Positions 19,910 through 30,200 of a DNA stretch of 64,000 bases are shown here, piece by piece (position 1 is the stretch's first letter; every line of letters starts with the position of its first letter). Source of the DNA: Tritrichomonas musculus (taxonomy: Eukaryota; Parabasalia; Tritrichomonadida; Tritrichomonadidae); contig JAPFFF010000001.1 of assembly GCA_039105265.1 (NCBI GenBank), forward strand, positions 5,952,001 through 6,016,000, read 5' to 3'. The notes under the pieces were generated by a model, which was not told the origin of the DNA, searched no databases, and saw only the letters and a program-made list of their open reading frames with translations. The translations under genes and the position numbers were made by a program.

Positions 19910-20001
19910 TAAAATTATTTTATCATTTATTTTTATATCACATGTCTCAAAAAAATAAATCTAATTTTATTTTAATTTAATTTTTTATCTAATATAAAAA
20001 T

Positions 20002-20484
20002 ATGACTAAATCAATTGTTGATGACAAAATGAATAAATTATATAAACAAATTAATAAATATTATAAAACAATAAATCGTAAAATGTTAAAACAAATTGTA
20101 AAGCGTACTGATGAAATAACAGATTTATATTATGAATACGTAAATCCTGATATGAATGATAAAGAGAAGCGACAAAATGAAAATACATTATTGACCAAAA
20201 GAATTTTAAATAATGAAAAGTGTAACGAAGTTTGTACATTTAACGGTGTTTTAACTTTCATTTGCGGAATTTATCATTTTCTTTATGCTTACGAAAACGA
20301 ACCGAATAAATTATTCCATCATTGTAATATTTGGGATTTCATGCATTGCACACTTCATGAATTCGATATGGAAAAGAAATTTATGTTTCTATTTAATGAT
20401 GAAAATATACCAGAAACGGTTGAAAGATTTTTAAATATTGACGATTATGAAATAATGGAATTATTAAAATTAAATTTTAATTGA
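20002..20484 (+). CDS. Maverick protein of unknown function, 160 aa
   Basis: Not recognised. A Lys/Asn-rich, mostly helical-looking 160-residue protein with a Lys/Arg-rich first third and an acidic last third; no membrane segment or known motif. It is the first gene inside the left TIR and precedes the polymerase gene in the same direction. Its 5' leader (TTTTTATATCACATGTCTC followed by an A-rich run and ATCTAATATAAAAATATG) is nearly the same as that of the polymerase gene, so the two are probably controlled alike. The start is the ATG ending this shared leader. Confidence 0.6.
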   Translation: MTKSIVDDKMNKLYKQINKYYKTINRKMLKQIVKRTDEITDLYYEYVNPDMNDKEKRQNENTLLTKRILNNEKCNEVCTFNGVLTFICGIYHFLYAYENEPNKLFHHCNIWDFMHCTLHEFDMEKKFMFLFNDENIPETVERFLNIDDYEIMELLKLNFN

Positions 20485-20564
20485 ATAATTATTTTTATAT
20501 CACATGTCTCAAAAATAAATCTAATTAATTTTTTATTTTTTATTTTTTTATCTAATATAAAAAT
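20485..20564 (+). promoter_or_regulatory. Shared upstream element of Maverick early-side genes
   Basis: TTTTTATATCACATGTCTC plus an A-rich run ending in TAAATC occurs here (~20490), upstream of the 160-aa gene (~19931) and, inverted, upstream of the gene at 35830-37263 (~37332-37352). TATCTAATATAAAAATATG then leads into the start codon. TATCACAT also sits 16 nt before the ATG at 26095. TCACAT fits the trichomonad initiator TCAYWW. Its role as promoter is inferred. Confidence 0.55.
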
Positions 20565-23500
20565 ATGTCATTAGACAATACGCCAACAAATAAATTAATC
20601 GAGTTATCAAATTTATTATATAATGAAAATTTAACAATTAATGATTGGAAAAATGAATTTGATAATGAAAATGATTTACGCGAAAATTTAATTGAAATGT
20701 TAGTTTCAGATATTTTAAATAAAGGATATGATGGAGAAAATAATTATAATTCCATGTATTGGTTCGTGAGAGGTTTAAATATTCCATCACCGAAACCACT
20801 TAAACGTTACATAGATTCTGATGATTATATATTCAAAAATTTAAATAAATACAAAATTCAAGATTCACTTGATGATTTCAACCGTCAACGTTTACATGAA
20901 AAATTCAACCGTGATTTACATAAAAAAGATTCTTCATTTCTTGATGAATTAATGAAGCATTCAAAAGATATTCGTGAATTTTGGAGAAGTGATTTATTAT
21001 ATAATTCACCACCAGCTGATGCATTAAATGATGAGGAATTTTTCCCTGAAGAAAAACCAAAAGATATTAATTTACGTAATATTAAATCATTTAAAGAATG
21101 GCAAAAATTAGATGACGAACAACAAACATTAGTGGATGATATGATGAAATCATTATATAAAACACCTACTAATTGGGAAATTAATTTTGAACTTTTAAAC
21201 AATAAAGGCAAAAAATTAATGTTTCCACTTCTTAAAAATTTCTTTCAAGAATACATAGACCCATTACCAATGGATAAATACAAAATAGAATTTAAAGTTA
21301 AAGGTCAATGGCATTCTAAACCATTAACACCTGAAGTTTATAATAAATTAATGGAAAATCTCACTGAAGAACATTTTATATTCGACCTTGACGAAATACC
21401 GGCAGAATTTACGGGATTCAATAGTGGCGACAATGCCGAATTACCTGATTGGTCATTATTTTCATCATTAAGATTTTCAAAATATTTACATAAAGATAGG
21501 GTCCGTAAAGACGTTGGTGGCTCATTCTTTAACTATATAGCTAATGATAAAGTACCTAAAAAAGTTATTGAGTATTTAAAACGTCTTCAAATATTTGATT
21601 CATTAGTGGATGAAAAAGTAAATGTTCTTGAAGAAGCAAAAGAATTCACTCGAAGTTATTATGATAATTTAACTGGTGATTTAGAATATGAAACCATTGA
21701 GATTCCAGCAAAAATTACAAAATCAACTAAACAACGTGAAGAATTGGATGATTGCTGCTTCGTTTATGCTCTCAAACAAACTGGCTTTTATTCAGATGAT
21801 ATTTTAAATCAAATACGATTAAGAATTAATAATAGGTATTTATCACAAGGTTCAATTGAAAAAATATGCCAAGAGTTTAAGATTCACATTAAATTAACAT
21901 ATATTGATGACAGCAGCGATAGAAAAAATAAAAAGACAACGGTTCAACAATGCAAAAACAAAGTCCGTAAGTCATATTTGGGAGTCAAAGATGCTGAACC
22001 TCAACGAACCCATACATTTAACGTTTATGAAGACCATTATTTCATAGAAGAGAAAACACCATTTAGTACTTATTACATCAAAAATCTTCATAAAAATCTT
22101 GATGATGATAAATACAATAAAGAATATAAACAAGAACATTGGATAAAAGCAAGATATTATATTTCATCATCAAATTTAGTCCGTGAATTAATGAAGCAAG
22201 GATATTTTAATCCAATCACTTATGGACAATATCGAATATTAAAAACTGTTTTCTATCATGAATTTGATAAAGATTTAACAAATATTAATTTAGAATATGA
22301 ACCTGAATATTGCACGAAATTAATAGCTCCAAAAATTGTTAAAGAAAGTGAAAATAAAACTGACCCTACTTATTGGTATGCTGATTTTGAAGCTGACGTT
22401 TCAGGTAATATTCATAAACCATTTATGTGTGTTCTTCAATCACAAAATGGAAAAATTAATGAATGCTTTAAAGATGAAACATGTAATAAACAATTTCTTG
22501 ATTTCTTACCTGATCATGCAGTCGTTTATTTCCACAATTTAGCATATGATTTTCGGATGTTTTCGTCTTTAGTTAATATCAAAAATACTATAATTAAAGG
22601 AACAAAATTAATGAAAGCAAATGTTGAATATAACGATAAAAAGATTTTCTTTAAAGATTCATTGCCAATGTTGAATTGTAAACTTTCACAATTACCTTCT
22701 ATGTTTAATTTGGGCATTAATGTTCAAAAAGAAATTTTCCCATACAAATATTACACACTTGAAAGATTAAATACCAACAAAGGAGTAATTAATGATGCAG
22801 GCTTAAATGAAGATCAAAAATGGACAACAGATGATTATGAATTATTTAAATCAAACATTGATAAAATACCTAAATGTAGAATTGATGAAAACCATTTCGA
22901 CATGTGGTCATATGCAGAATTTTATTGTAAACAAGATGTAAACATCCTTAGACTTGGATTTAATGAATTCAGAAATGGATTTATTAAAGATTTCAGTATT
23001 GACCCATTTAATTTCATTTCCATTTCTTCACTCGCTAATGAAGTATTTAATCAACGTGTTTATTATCCTAATGGTAACCTTTATAAATTAGGTGGTCATG
23101 TTCGTAAGTTTTGCTCAAAAGCTGTTTATGGAGGACGTTGCATGACTGCTTACAATAAAAAATGGCATATATTAAAGCTACTTTGTGATTTCGACGCTGT
23201 TTCATTATATCCTTCAGCAATGGCACGTTTATATACCGTTGAAGGTAGACCTGAAGTTATCAAACCTGAACAATTAAACCTTGAATTCCTTTCAAAACAA
23301 GGTGCTTACATTGTCGAAATCAAAATTACTAAAGTTAATAAACATTATCCATTCCCTCTCATTGTTCGTAAAGTAAACGGATTAAATCTTAATGACGATA
23401 ACTTAAAAGAAGGTGAAACATTAAATATAATTGTTGATAATATATCATTAGAAGACCTAATCGAATTTCAAAAAATAGAGTTTGAATTCATCCGCGGTTA

Positions 23501-24368
23501 TTATTGGGCAGGCAAACGTGATTATACAATCCAAAAAGAAATTAAGAAAATATTTAATAAAAGACTTGAATATAAGAAGCAACATAACCCATTACAACAA
23601 TTATATAAATTAATTATGAATTCATGCTATGGTAAAACTATTGAAAAACCAGTTGATAAAGATATTAAATATATGAATGATGACGATTTAGAGAAATATT
23701 GGATCAAAAATTATAATAAAATTATTGAAGATACATTAATTGAGGGTAGAAAAACACCATTACATGCTGTAAAAGTTATTAAACAAATTGAAAACCATTT
23801 TAACTTTTCACTTCTTGGTATACAAGTTTTATCAATGTCAAAGCGAATTATGAATGAAGTAATGTGTTTAGCTTATGATTTAGGATGCCACATTTATTAC
23901 CAAGATACTGATTCAATGCACATTGAAGTTGATGATTTACCACGGCTTGTTAATGGTTTTAAAGAAAAATATAATCGTGAATTAATCGGAACTAATTTAG
24001 GACAATTTCACAGTGACTTTCCAACTATTAACGGTCATGATGAAATGCCAAAATCTATTGAGTCATATTTTCTAATGAAGAAAATGTATATAGATAAATT
24101 ACAAGATTCAACGGGAGAAATTGATTATATGATCCGAGGAAAAGGTTTGACGCAAAATTCTATTAAATACGCATATAAAGAATTTGGTAATGATCCCATG
24201 AAATTATATGAATCCTTATTTAATGGAAACACACAAACGTTTGATTTAACGAAAGGACAACCATGTTTCTCAATGAACAAAAATATGACAGTATCAACTT
24301 TAAAGAAATTTGAACGTAAAATAAAAACAACTTATGAAGAAGGAAACATTGAAGATTATTTTAAATAG
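20565..24368 (+). CDS. polB: Protein-primed DNA polymerase B (Maverick)
   Basis: A 1267-residue family-B DNA polymerase (DNA_pol_B_2 type) expected to replicate the element by protein priming. The 3'-5' exonuclease motifs are YADFEAD (~605), FHNLAYDF (~656) and YCKQDV (~786). The polymerase motifs are DFDAVSLYPSA (~875, motif A), KLIMNSCYGK (~1015, motif B) and YYQDTDS (~1112, motif C); all metal ligands are present. The first ~390 residues are unassigned. Residues ~395-495 (LDDCCFVYALKQTG, YLSQGSIEKICQEF, YEDHYFIEE) resemble an OTU/papain-like Cys-His protease layout, which is inference. Its last 8 bp overlap the convergent integrase stop. The start is the ATG at the end of the leader shared with the preceding gene. 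Confidence 0.95.
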   Translation: MSLDNTPTNKLIELSNLLYNENLTINDWKNEFDNENDLRENLIEMLVSDILNKGYDGENNYNSMYWFVRGLNIPSPKPLKRYIDSDDYIFKNLNKYKIQDSLDDFNRQRLHEKFNRDLHKKDSSFLDELMKHSKDIREFWRSDLLYNSPPADALNDEEFFPEEKPKDINLRNIKSFKEWQKLDDEQQTLVDDMMKSLYKTPTNWEINFELLNNKGKKLMFPLLKNFFQEYIDPLPMDKYKIEFKVKGQWHSKPLTPEVYNKLMENLTEEHFIFDLDEIPAEFTGFNSGDNAELPDWSLFSSLRFSKYLHKDRVRKDVGGSFFNYIANDKVPKKVIEYLKRLQIFDSLVDEKVNVLEEAKEFTRSYYDNLTGDLEYETIEIPAKITKSTKQREELDDCCFVYALKQTGFYSDDILNQIRLRINNRYLSQGSIEKICQEFKIHIKLTYIDDSSDRKNKKTTVQQCKNKVRKSYLGVKDAEPQRTHTFNVYEDHYFIEEKTPFSTYYIKNLHKNLDDDKYNKEYKQEHWIKARYYISSSNLVRELMKQGYFNPITYGQYRILKTVFYHEFDKDLTNINLEYEPEYCTKLIAPKIVKESENKTDPTYWYADFEADVSGNIHKPFMCVLQSQNGKINECFKDETCNKQFLDFLPDHAVVYFHNLAYDFRMFSSLVNIKNTIIKGTKLMKANVEYNDKKIFFKDSLPMLNCKLSQLPSMFNLGINVQKEIFPYKYYTLERLNTNKGVINDAGLNEDQKWTTDDYELFKSNIDKIPKCRIDENHFDMWSYAEFYCKQDVNILRLGFNEFRNGFIKDFSIDPFNFISISSLANEVFNQRVYYPNGNLYKLGGHVRKFCSKAVYGGRCMTAYNKKWHILKLLCDFDAVSLYPSAMARLYTVEGRPEVIKPEQLNLEFLSKQGAYIVEIKITKVNKHYPFPLIVRKVNGLNLNDDNLKEGETLNIIVDNISLEDLIEFQKIEFEFIRGYYWAGKRDYTIQKEIKKIFNKRLEYKKQHNPLQQLYKLIMNSCYGKTIEKPVDKDIKYMNDDDLEKYWIKNYNKIIEDTLIEGRKTPLHAVKVIKQIENHFNFSLLGIQVLSMSKRIMNEVMCLAYDLGCHIYYQDTDSMHIEVDDLPRLVNGFKEKYNRELIGTNLGQFHSDFPTINGHDEMPKSIESYFLMKKMYIDKLQDSTGEIDYMIRGKGLTQNSIKYAYKEFGNDPMKLYESLFNGNTQTFDLTKGQPCFSMNKNMTVSTLKKFERKIKTTYEEGNIEDYFK

Positions 24369-25989
24369 GATCTAATAAATATCTTGGTAATAATTGAGGT
24401 TCACCACTTACACCGTTAAGTTTTCCTTCAACTTCATATAATCCATTCTTTTTACCAATAACTTTAAACTCTCCTGGTCTTATTACCGACCTTCTTTTCA
24501 TTTTGTTATCAGTCATATTATAAACTTTAACATTTACGCCATCATTAATATTAAAACTTGCATTATTTTTAATTTCCCAGTTAGCTTGTAATATCCTCCT
24601 CACAATATAATTTTCAAGTTCTGGATCATCATTTACCATTTTTGGCGTTACACTAAAACCTGCCCATTTACTTAACCCTCTATGTGGAGCGTTATTGTAT
24701 TGATTTACGATTTCATCCATTACTTCAGGAGTTATTACACCAATATTCATATTATACGCCATATCTCTAATGGTTCTAATTACTCTATCAACAATTCCTA
24801 AACTTGAATGTAAAGGTTCTGTTTTCTTTGCTTTCTTCTGTTCATATTTCATAAAATCAGGATAAGCGCCTTTAGGTTGTCTTTCAACAGGTGAAAAGCT
24901 TATATTTTGAGTTTCATAAAACATTTTTGACTTATCAGATTTAAATGCACCTTCACCATCACCGATTAAATGTTCCACCTTCATTCCTTTATCAATTAAT
25001 TTTTGTAATGCTCGTAAATATGACATTGTCGCTTTTAATTCATCTTTACTAAATTCTGTTTTTGAAAGCATCACATTCAAAATTTGTGCATATAAATATT
25101 TAGTGTTCACATTAATTGCAATTAAATATTTTAAAGGTTGTTTTTTCTTAATATATATTTCCATTAAATCAATCATCCATGTGTTTCTTTCTGCAACTCT
25201 ATGTAATTGAAAACGTTTAATATTTTCTTTTAACGGAAATGATGAAGGTATTTTTCTCTTTTCTTCTTTCAGTTCTGGATTAAGTAGTTTTAAAGCTTTA
25301 ATTTTTTCTTTACCTTTAAATCCAAATAATCCCGTTAATTCTACATTTGGTATTTCTATCGTTGCCCCTGGTTGTTGAAAATATTTATCCTGATATTCTT
25401 TATACCATGATTCTAAAGATTTTTTACCTCTCTTCTTCCATCCTGCTGTCAACTTTTCAAAATCCTCAAATGTTAAAAGTTCATTATCTCCATTATGTAA
25501 AATTACGTATTCATTCAACCTTTCCTTAAATGATTTCTCCTTGGGCTTTTCTTTTTTTGGGTGTGCTTCATCCCATGCTTTCTTATACTCCAAATATATT
25601 TTCTGTTTATCTTCATCAAGTAATGGTCGAAATGATTTTAAATCATATGCCGCTTTTTTACCTGTTTCATTTTGGTTTTTATATACTTTACTCATTAAAT
25701 CCTCTCTTGCTATTCTCACTACTTCTTCATAATCTGCCATTCGTTTACGTTCCATTTCTACTTCACGTCTATGTTCTTCATCCTTTACTATATCACGAAT
25801 GGTTAAATAATGAATTATATAGAAATTGTTTATATGTTGAACAGGAATTTTCACTTTCAAATATTTTTCACAATAATGATTTATATAATATTTCACTTGT
25901 TCCTCAAATCTATCCGGTTCATACTTTTCTATCTTACTTGTCACATATGAAATTATTCCATCTGTGTTATTAAATAAAACTTCGGTCAT
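24361..25989 (-). CDS. int: Retroviral-type integrase (Maverick)
   Basis: A 542-residue integrase that should insert the element. The N-terminal ~240 residues are charged and helical. The RNase-H-fold core has candidate metal ligands in WMIDLMEI (Asp274) and LIGDGEGAF (Asp344). At the third position GIVDRVIRTIRDMA gives Asp401 where Glu (VER) is usual. The gap between the second and third acids (~56) is longer than the classic 35, owing to a Lys/Pro-rich insertion (~371-392). A beta-rich SH3-like tail (~480-535, RPGEFKVIGKKNGLYEVEG) follows. It is convergent with polB, the stop codons overlapping by 8 bp. Confidence 0.9.
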   Translation of the reverse strand: MTEVLFNNTDGIISYVTSKIEKYEPDRFEEQVKYYINHYCEKYLKVKIPVQHINNFYIIHYLTIRDIVKDEEHRREVEMERKRMADYEEVVRIAREDLMSKVYKNQNETGKKAAYDLKSFRPLLDEDKQKIYLEYKKAWDEAHPKKEKPKEKSFKERLNEYVILHNGDNELLTFEDFEKLTAGWKKRGKKSLESWYKEYQDKYFQQPGATIEIPNVELTGLFGFKGKEKIKALKLLNPELKEEKRKIPSSFPLKENIKRFQLHRVAERNTWMIDLMEIYIKKKQPLKYLIAINVNTKYLYAQILNVMLSKTEFSKDELKATMSYLRALQKLIDKGMKVEHLIGDGEGAFKSDKSKMFYETQNISFSPVERQPKGAYPDFMKYEQKKAKKTEPLHSSLGIVDRVIRTIRDMAYNMNIGVITPEVMDEIVNQYNNAPHRGLSKWAGFSVTPKMVNDDPELENYIVRRILQANWEIKNNASFNINDGVNVKVYNMTDNKMKRRSVIRPGEFKVIGKKNGLYEVEGKLNGVSGEPQLLPRYLLDPI

Positions 25990-26094
25990 GTTTTAAAATA
26001 AATTAAATTAAAGATTTTTGATGATTTCATGAATGCAAAAATAATTATTTAGTATATTTTTCATAAATTAAATTTTTTATCACATAATAAAAAT

Positions 26095-26325
26095 ATGTCT
26101 CAAGCCTTACCACCTCTTAAACAACGTCATGAACGTAAAACATTCGCTACTCCAACGTTGAAACTCATAAATTCACGTCTTCAATATTATAGAAAAGTAT
26201 TAAGTCAACCTGAACCAACAACGGAGAAAGGAAAACTTAGTCGTCGAAGAATTCAAAATAAATATGATCAGTGTATGAAAGTAAGACAATTATTAAATAG
26301 AGCTGTTAAGAACCTTTATCTTTAA
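26095..26325 (+). CDS. Small basic Maverick protein, 76 aa
   Basis: Not recognised. Very basic (about 18 Lys/Arg in 76 residues) with KLSRRRIQNKYDQ and helical propensity, so nucleic-acid binding is plausible but only inferred. TATCACAT lies 16 nt before its ATG, a good initiator. The 3' end overlaps the convergent 75-aa gene by 20 bp, an overlap of the type used throughout this element. Confidence 0.6.
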   Translation: MSQALPPLKQRHERKTFATPTLKLINSRLQYYRKVLSQPEPTTEKGKLSRRRIQNKYDQCMKVRQLLNRAVKNLYL

Positions 26326-26533
26326 CATAGAACCCATCACTACCGAAATACTCCAACGCTGGATTATTTGAATTATCAAATTTAGGTAATATTTTTGCAA
26401 CATTACCAACAACAGGTAACTTTTCCATTATTGATTTTGTTTTATTCCATCCAAATTTAAATCCATCAGCAAAATCTTTAGCTGCTTCTTTAACTTTCCC
26501 CGCTAACTTTTTAAACCAACTACCAAAAGCCAT
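26306..26533 (-). CDS. Small amphipathic structural-type protein A (MAFGSWFK family)
   Basis: A 75-residue protein starting MAFGSWFKKLAGKVKEAAK, the same N-terminus as the 106-residue protein at 34040-34360. The first ~40 residues form a Lys-rich amphipathic helix with aromatic residues at its head, then a Pro/Gly-containing tail. This resembles membrane-active minor virion proteins (compare adenovirus pVI in general character only). No enzyme motif. Role in the particle is inferred from paralogy and gene context. Confidence 0.6.
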   Translation of the reverse strand: MAFGSWFKKLAGKVKEAAKDFADGFKFGWNKTKSIMEKLPVVGNVAKILPKFDNSNNPALEYFGSDGFYVKDKGS

Positions 26534-26610
26534 GAACGAAGTTCTCGAATTGAAAATTCTTTTTAATATTAAATTAAAAATTATGATTTAATATTTTTAT
26601 TTAAAACTAA

Positions 26611-27255
26611 ATGTGTGCATTAAGACAAGCAAGAATATTAAGTAGTGAGACCGATAATACTATTAAGCAAGAACAAAACACAAATGTTAATATTAACATT
26701 AAACCATCAACTAAGTCACGACCTCAAACAGTTCCGTTATATCCAAATGTTCCACCATTAAATCCAAACGTAAATTTTACTCAAGCGAACCAACCTATGG
26801 ATACGTCAACGGTTGGTCAAACTTTATATATTCCGACGACGGAGGATTTGAACTATCAATCTCAACCTCCAACAAACAGCAATTTCCCATTAACTCGAGA
26901 CAGAGGTATTGCAGATTTAGGAAATGAAATTGAGGATTTAGAAAAGAAAAACCAATTTCTACAAATGTTAGTTGAAATGTATGAATCAAACCCGTTAAAA
27001 ATAAATGCTTACGTTGTTTGTGAAAGTAAGTTATTAATGAACATGATAAAGTTATTAACTGATTGTGAGAAAGTTGATTTAGTACTTAATGAAGATATTG
27101 GATGTAGTGGATGTACGGCTAAAACAAACAAAATCATTTATGTTTCAAAAATATTGATTACAAAAGATGGTAAAACTAGTGAGTTAAAATATGATTACAA
27201 TAACATTTATAGTGAATTTGTTAAATATGGAATTAGTTTGAAAATGACCTATTAA
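26611..27255 (+). CDS. Maverick protein of unknown function, 214 aa
   Basis: Not recognised. Residues 1-110 are polar, Pro/Asn/Thr-rich and probably disordered. A short coiled coil follows (DLGNEIEDLEKKNQFLQ), then a compact alpha/beta-looking C-terminal domain (~125-214) with CSGC in DIGCSGCTAKT. It could be a virion or assembly protein. It is convergent with the fibre-like gene, the stops overlapping by 4 bp. The start ATG at 26611 is the first in frame after an A/T-rich leader. Confidence 0.6.
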   Translation: MCALRQARILSSETDNTIKQEQNTNVNINIKPSTKSRPQTVPLYPNVPPLNPNVNFTQANQPMDTSTVGQTLYIPTTEDLNYQSQPPTNSNFPLTRDRGIADLGNEIEDLEKKNQFLQMLVEMYESNPLKINAYVVCESKLLMNMIKLLTDCEKVDLVLNEDIGCSGCTAKTNKIIYVSKILITKDGKTSELKYDYNNIYSEFVKYGISLKMTY

Positions 27256-30200
27256 GACTTAAATACTGAAATCATATTTTTGTTAATGATACTTGTAATC
27301 ACCCCCACCGTTGTTCTGTTTATTTTTGATGTAATAGCTGTTTGACCAGTTAATGTTTTCAATTCTCCTTCATCAATGAATACTTCATCACCGATTCCAT
27401 AACATGACGTATCTGTAACTTTAACTAAATAATCACCATGTGTTGCAAATGTCACACATTTATTAACTTCATCAATCTTAACACAAATTCCAACATACTC
27501 ATTCCATTTTCCATTAGTCTTTACTGAACAAATACAATCTGTAGTGTCATTTTCAGTGCTTTGAACCCATAAACTATCGACATATTTGTAAACCTTACCT
27601 GTCATATATACTGGTGCACCAACTATGAAATCATTTATTGAATTCATTGATTCTTCAATTGGACAGTAATGAGTAATAGTTGTGTTTGGTTGCTCCTTTA
27701 AATTCGTTATCTTTGTATCTAAAGTTTGAAATAGTTTTAAAGATATATTAGTAGATGTACAATTATTTAAAGTTTGCATTACTATTTTATCCATTGCATC
27801 AATATTTCCTTCATCATCAATTATTATATCTTTAATTAAATTGTCATTATGAATATATTCATTTAATGTTGTCGTTAATGTTTCATTATTGACAAAATTA
27901 TTAAACTCATTATTAACATATTTAGCTGAAAGTAATTTATTATCAGGGAATTCAGAAGGTTTTGAATTATAACCTAATTTATTTATTACAATCTCACCTT
28001 CATAAATATACATGTCATTTATATCGGATATTGTGCCGGAAGTTGTAACATATAATGAATAATTAATTTCAGAACATGTATATTTCTTTTTAACGCCGTT
28101 GCTATGTGTTAATTCATATTTATATGTTCCAGTTATTACATTACTATTTTTTGTTAATGTTGCATCAATATAAAACTCATTTCTATTAAATATTTTATAC
28201 CATTCACTAATACATAATATTTTTGTTGAATATTTAGTAAATGTAAATGGAACGTCAACGAATTCATAATTTAAAATATCATTCTCTCTTGTTAATAACA
28301 CATCAATGTTTCCATAACTTAAATCATCTTTCCTTCTATAATCATTTAATATGTTCGTTAATGTTTCATTATTGACTAAATCATCTGGTATCGTTGGCAT
28401 ATCAGTTTTTAAAGCATAGGAATTTAAATTACTTCCATAAATAACATTTTCAATAAAATATGTTCTTTCAGGATCAACATTAAAAACTTCACGTCCTCCT
28501 TCAGCAACTGTTGGAGTCCATTGAAATATTCCCTCTTCATAATTATAATAACCATATTGTGTTTGACGTCCACCAATAGAACCAGTAACTCCTAAAAATG
28601 TGATTTTCTTATTTGGACCAGTTCGTTTAACAATTTTATTATTCTCAACGATGAATACACCAGTGTATGAATCATCCACACCTTCAGCATTTACCCATTT
28701 AAATGTTATCGTTGCTGTAAAATTTGGCGATGGTTTCGTTAACTTGAATTTGAAATAAATTTTAACGTTAATATTATCAGGGATCTCTTTTGTTAATTCA
28801 TAATTCATCAATTGAGTTTTTAATGCGTAATTATCCATTGATGCGTTTAATGATATTAACATATGCTCTTTATGGTTTTCAATTAACTTTTTAGTTGCTG
28901 ATGCTGTTAATAATTGATTATTCGTTAATGTTTCACCTAATTGCAACTCATTATCGTTTTTAGCTGCTGGGGTGTATTTGAGTTTAACAAATGATGGTTG
29001 AACTGTTCCATAAATTAAAAGATATGGAAATTCATAAACGGGTTCACAAGGATAAGCTGATGAATCAGCAACTTCTTGATTTAAGCATTCAAACGTTTTA
29101 TCATCTTTATATTCATATTCATAATTTTTATATACTTCTCCATCATCATCAACCATAAATGAAACTTCAATTTTATAATTAGTTTCAATATGTTCACAGT
29201 AATATTTAAAACATAATCTTTCATCAGGAATTATAATTTCTGTTTCAACATATGGTTTTTCTTCAACTACTTCGTGAGGTGCTAATACTAATCCATCATC
29301 AATTATTTCATCAACATATGCAACTTCTTTAACAGTTGATCCAGCATTTTTACTAAACGCTAATTTTAATGCACCAAATATACCTTCAGCACCAACTTTC
29401 ATTAATCCGCCAAAGTTAAAACAAAAGTTACTAATTTGTACGACATCCATTACTATATCAAACCAATTTGTTTTATTTTTCATGTCATTAATTTCTTTCT
29501 CTAACTTTGCACAATAATTTTGAAGTGCTGATATTTGATTAACCGCAATATCAACAGTGTTACCTAATGAATTTAAAACGAAAACGTGGGATTCAATGTT
29601 TTCACCTATGACTACACCTGAAGTTTGAATGTTAAAGTTTGTATATAATGTTGTGCATGCTTCAGGTCGTGGTGAGACAGTATAATATCCAGTATTAGCT
29701 AAGAACTCAAATGTATTCATTCCTTTTTCATAACTTACATCAGCAATAGTATAAATTAATTCATCATCTTTTGGCATATATAATATTAAACCATATGGAG
29801 GATTACCGACTTGCAAAGGTGAAGTATAATGATATTCAAGTAATTCAAAATAATTGTCGGATTGAAGTTTATAGTTATTTAATCCTGAAGTTTTATATTC
29901 GAAGTCAACAATGAAGTCGTAAGTTTTATTATTAATGTTTAAAGTTGCTGAATATGTACAATTAGCAAAATCTTTGACGGGGTAAATGTAAACCCTCCAT
30001 GCGTCATTATCTTCTTTAAATGTTTGAATTTTACAGTTATCTTTAGGTGCTATCATTCCTTTATTAACTAATAACTCAAATGGGTTTCCTTGATTATCAT
30101 AACCAGCGAAAGTGTGTAATACTTTTTTATTAGCTTCATTTTTAGCAATACATATAAAGGCTACTTCATGAGAACCAGGATTTTTACGTGTTAATTTCAG

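Larger units (their letters stand above)
18653..19961 (+). repeat. Maverick left TIR, interrupted
   Basis: It pairs with 37332-38028 in reverse complement. The outer 647 bp (18653-19299) and inner 50 bp (19912-19961) are TIR; 612 bp between them are the inserted MITE and one TA duplication. 1309 minus 612 equals the 697 bp of the intact right TIR. Near the tip, 18676-18696 is a perfect hairpin (TTTTAGGAC-TTC-GTCCTAAAA). It contains a four-copy 58-bp repeat and a copy of a gene leader with ATG. Confidence 0.92.
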
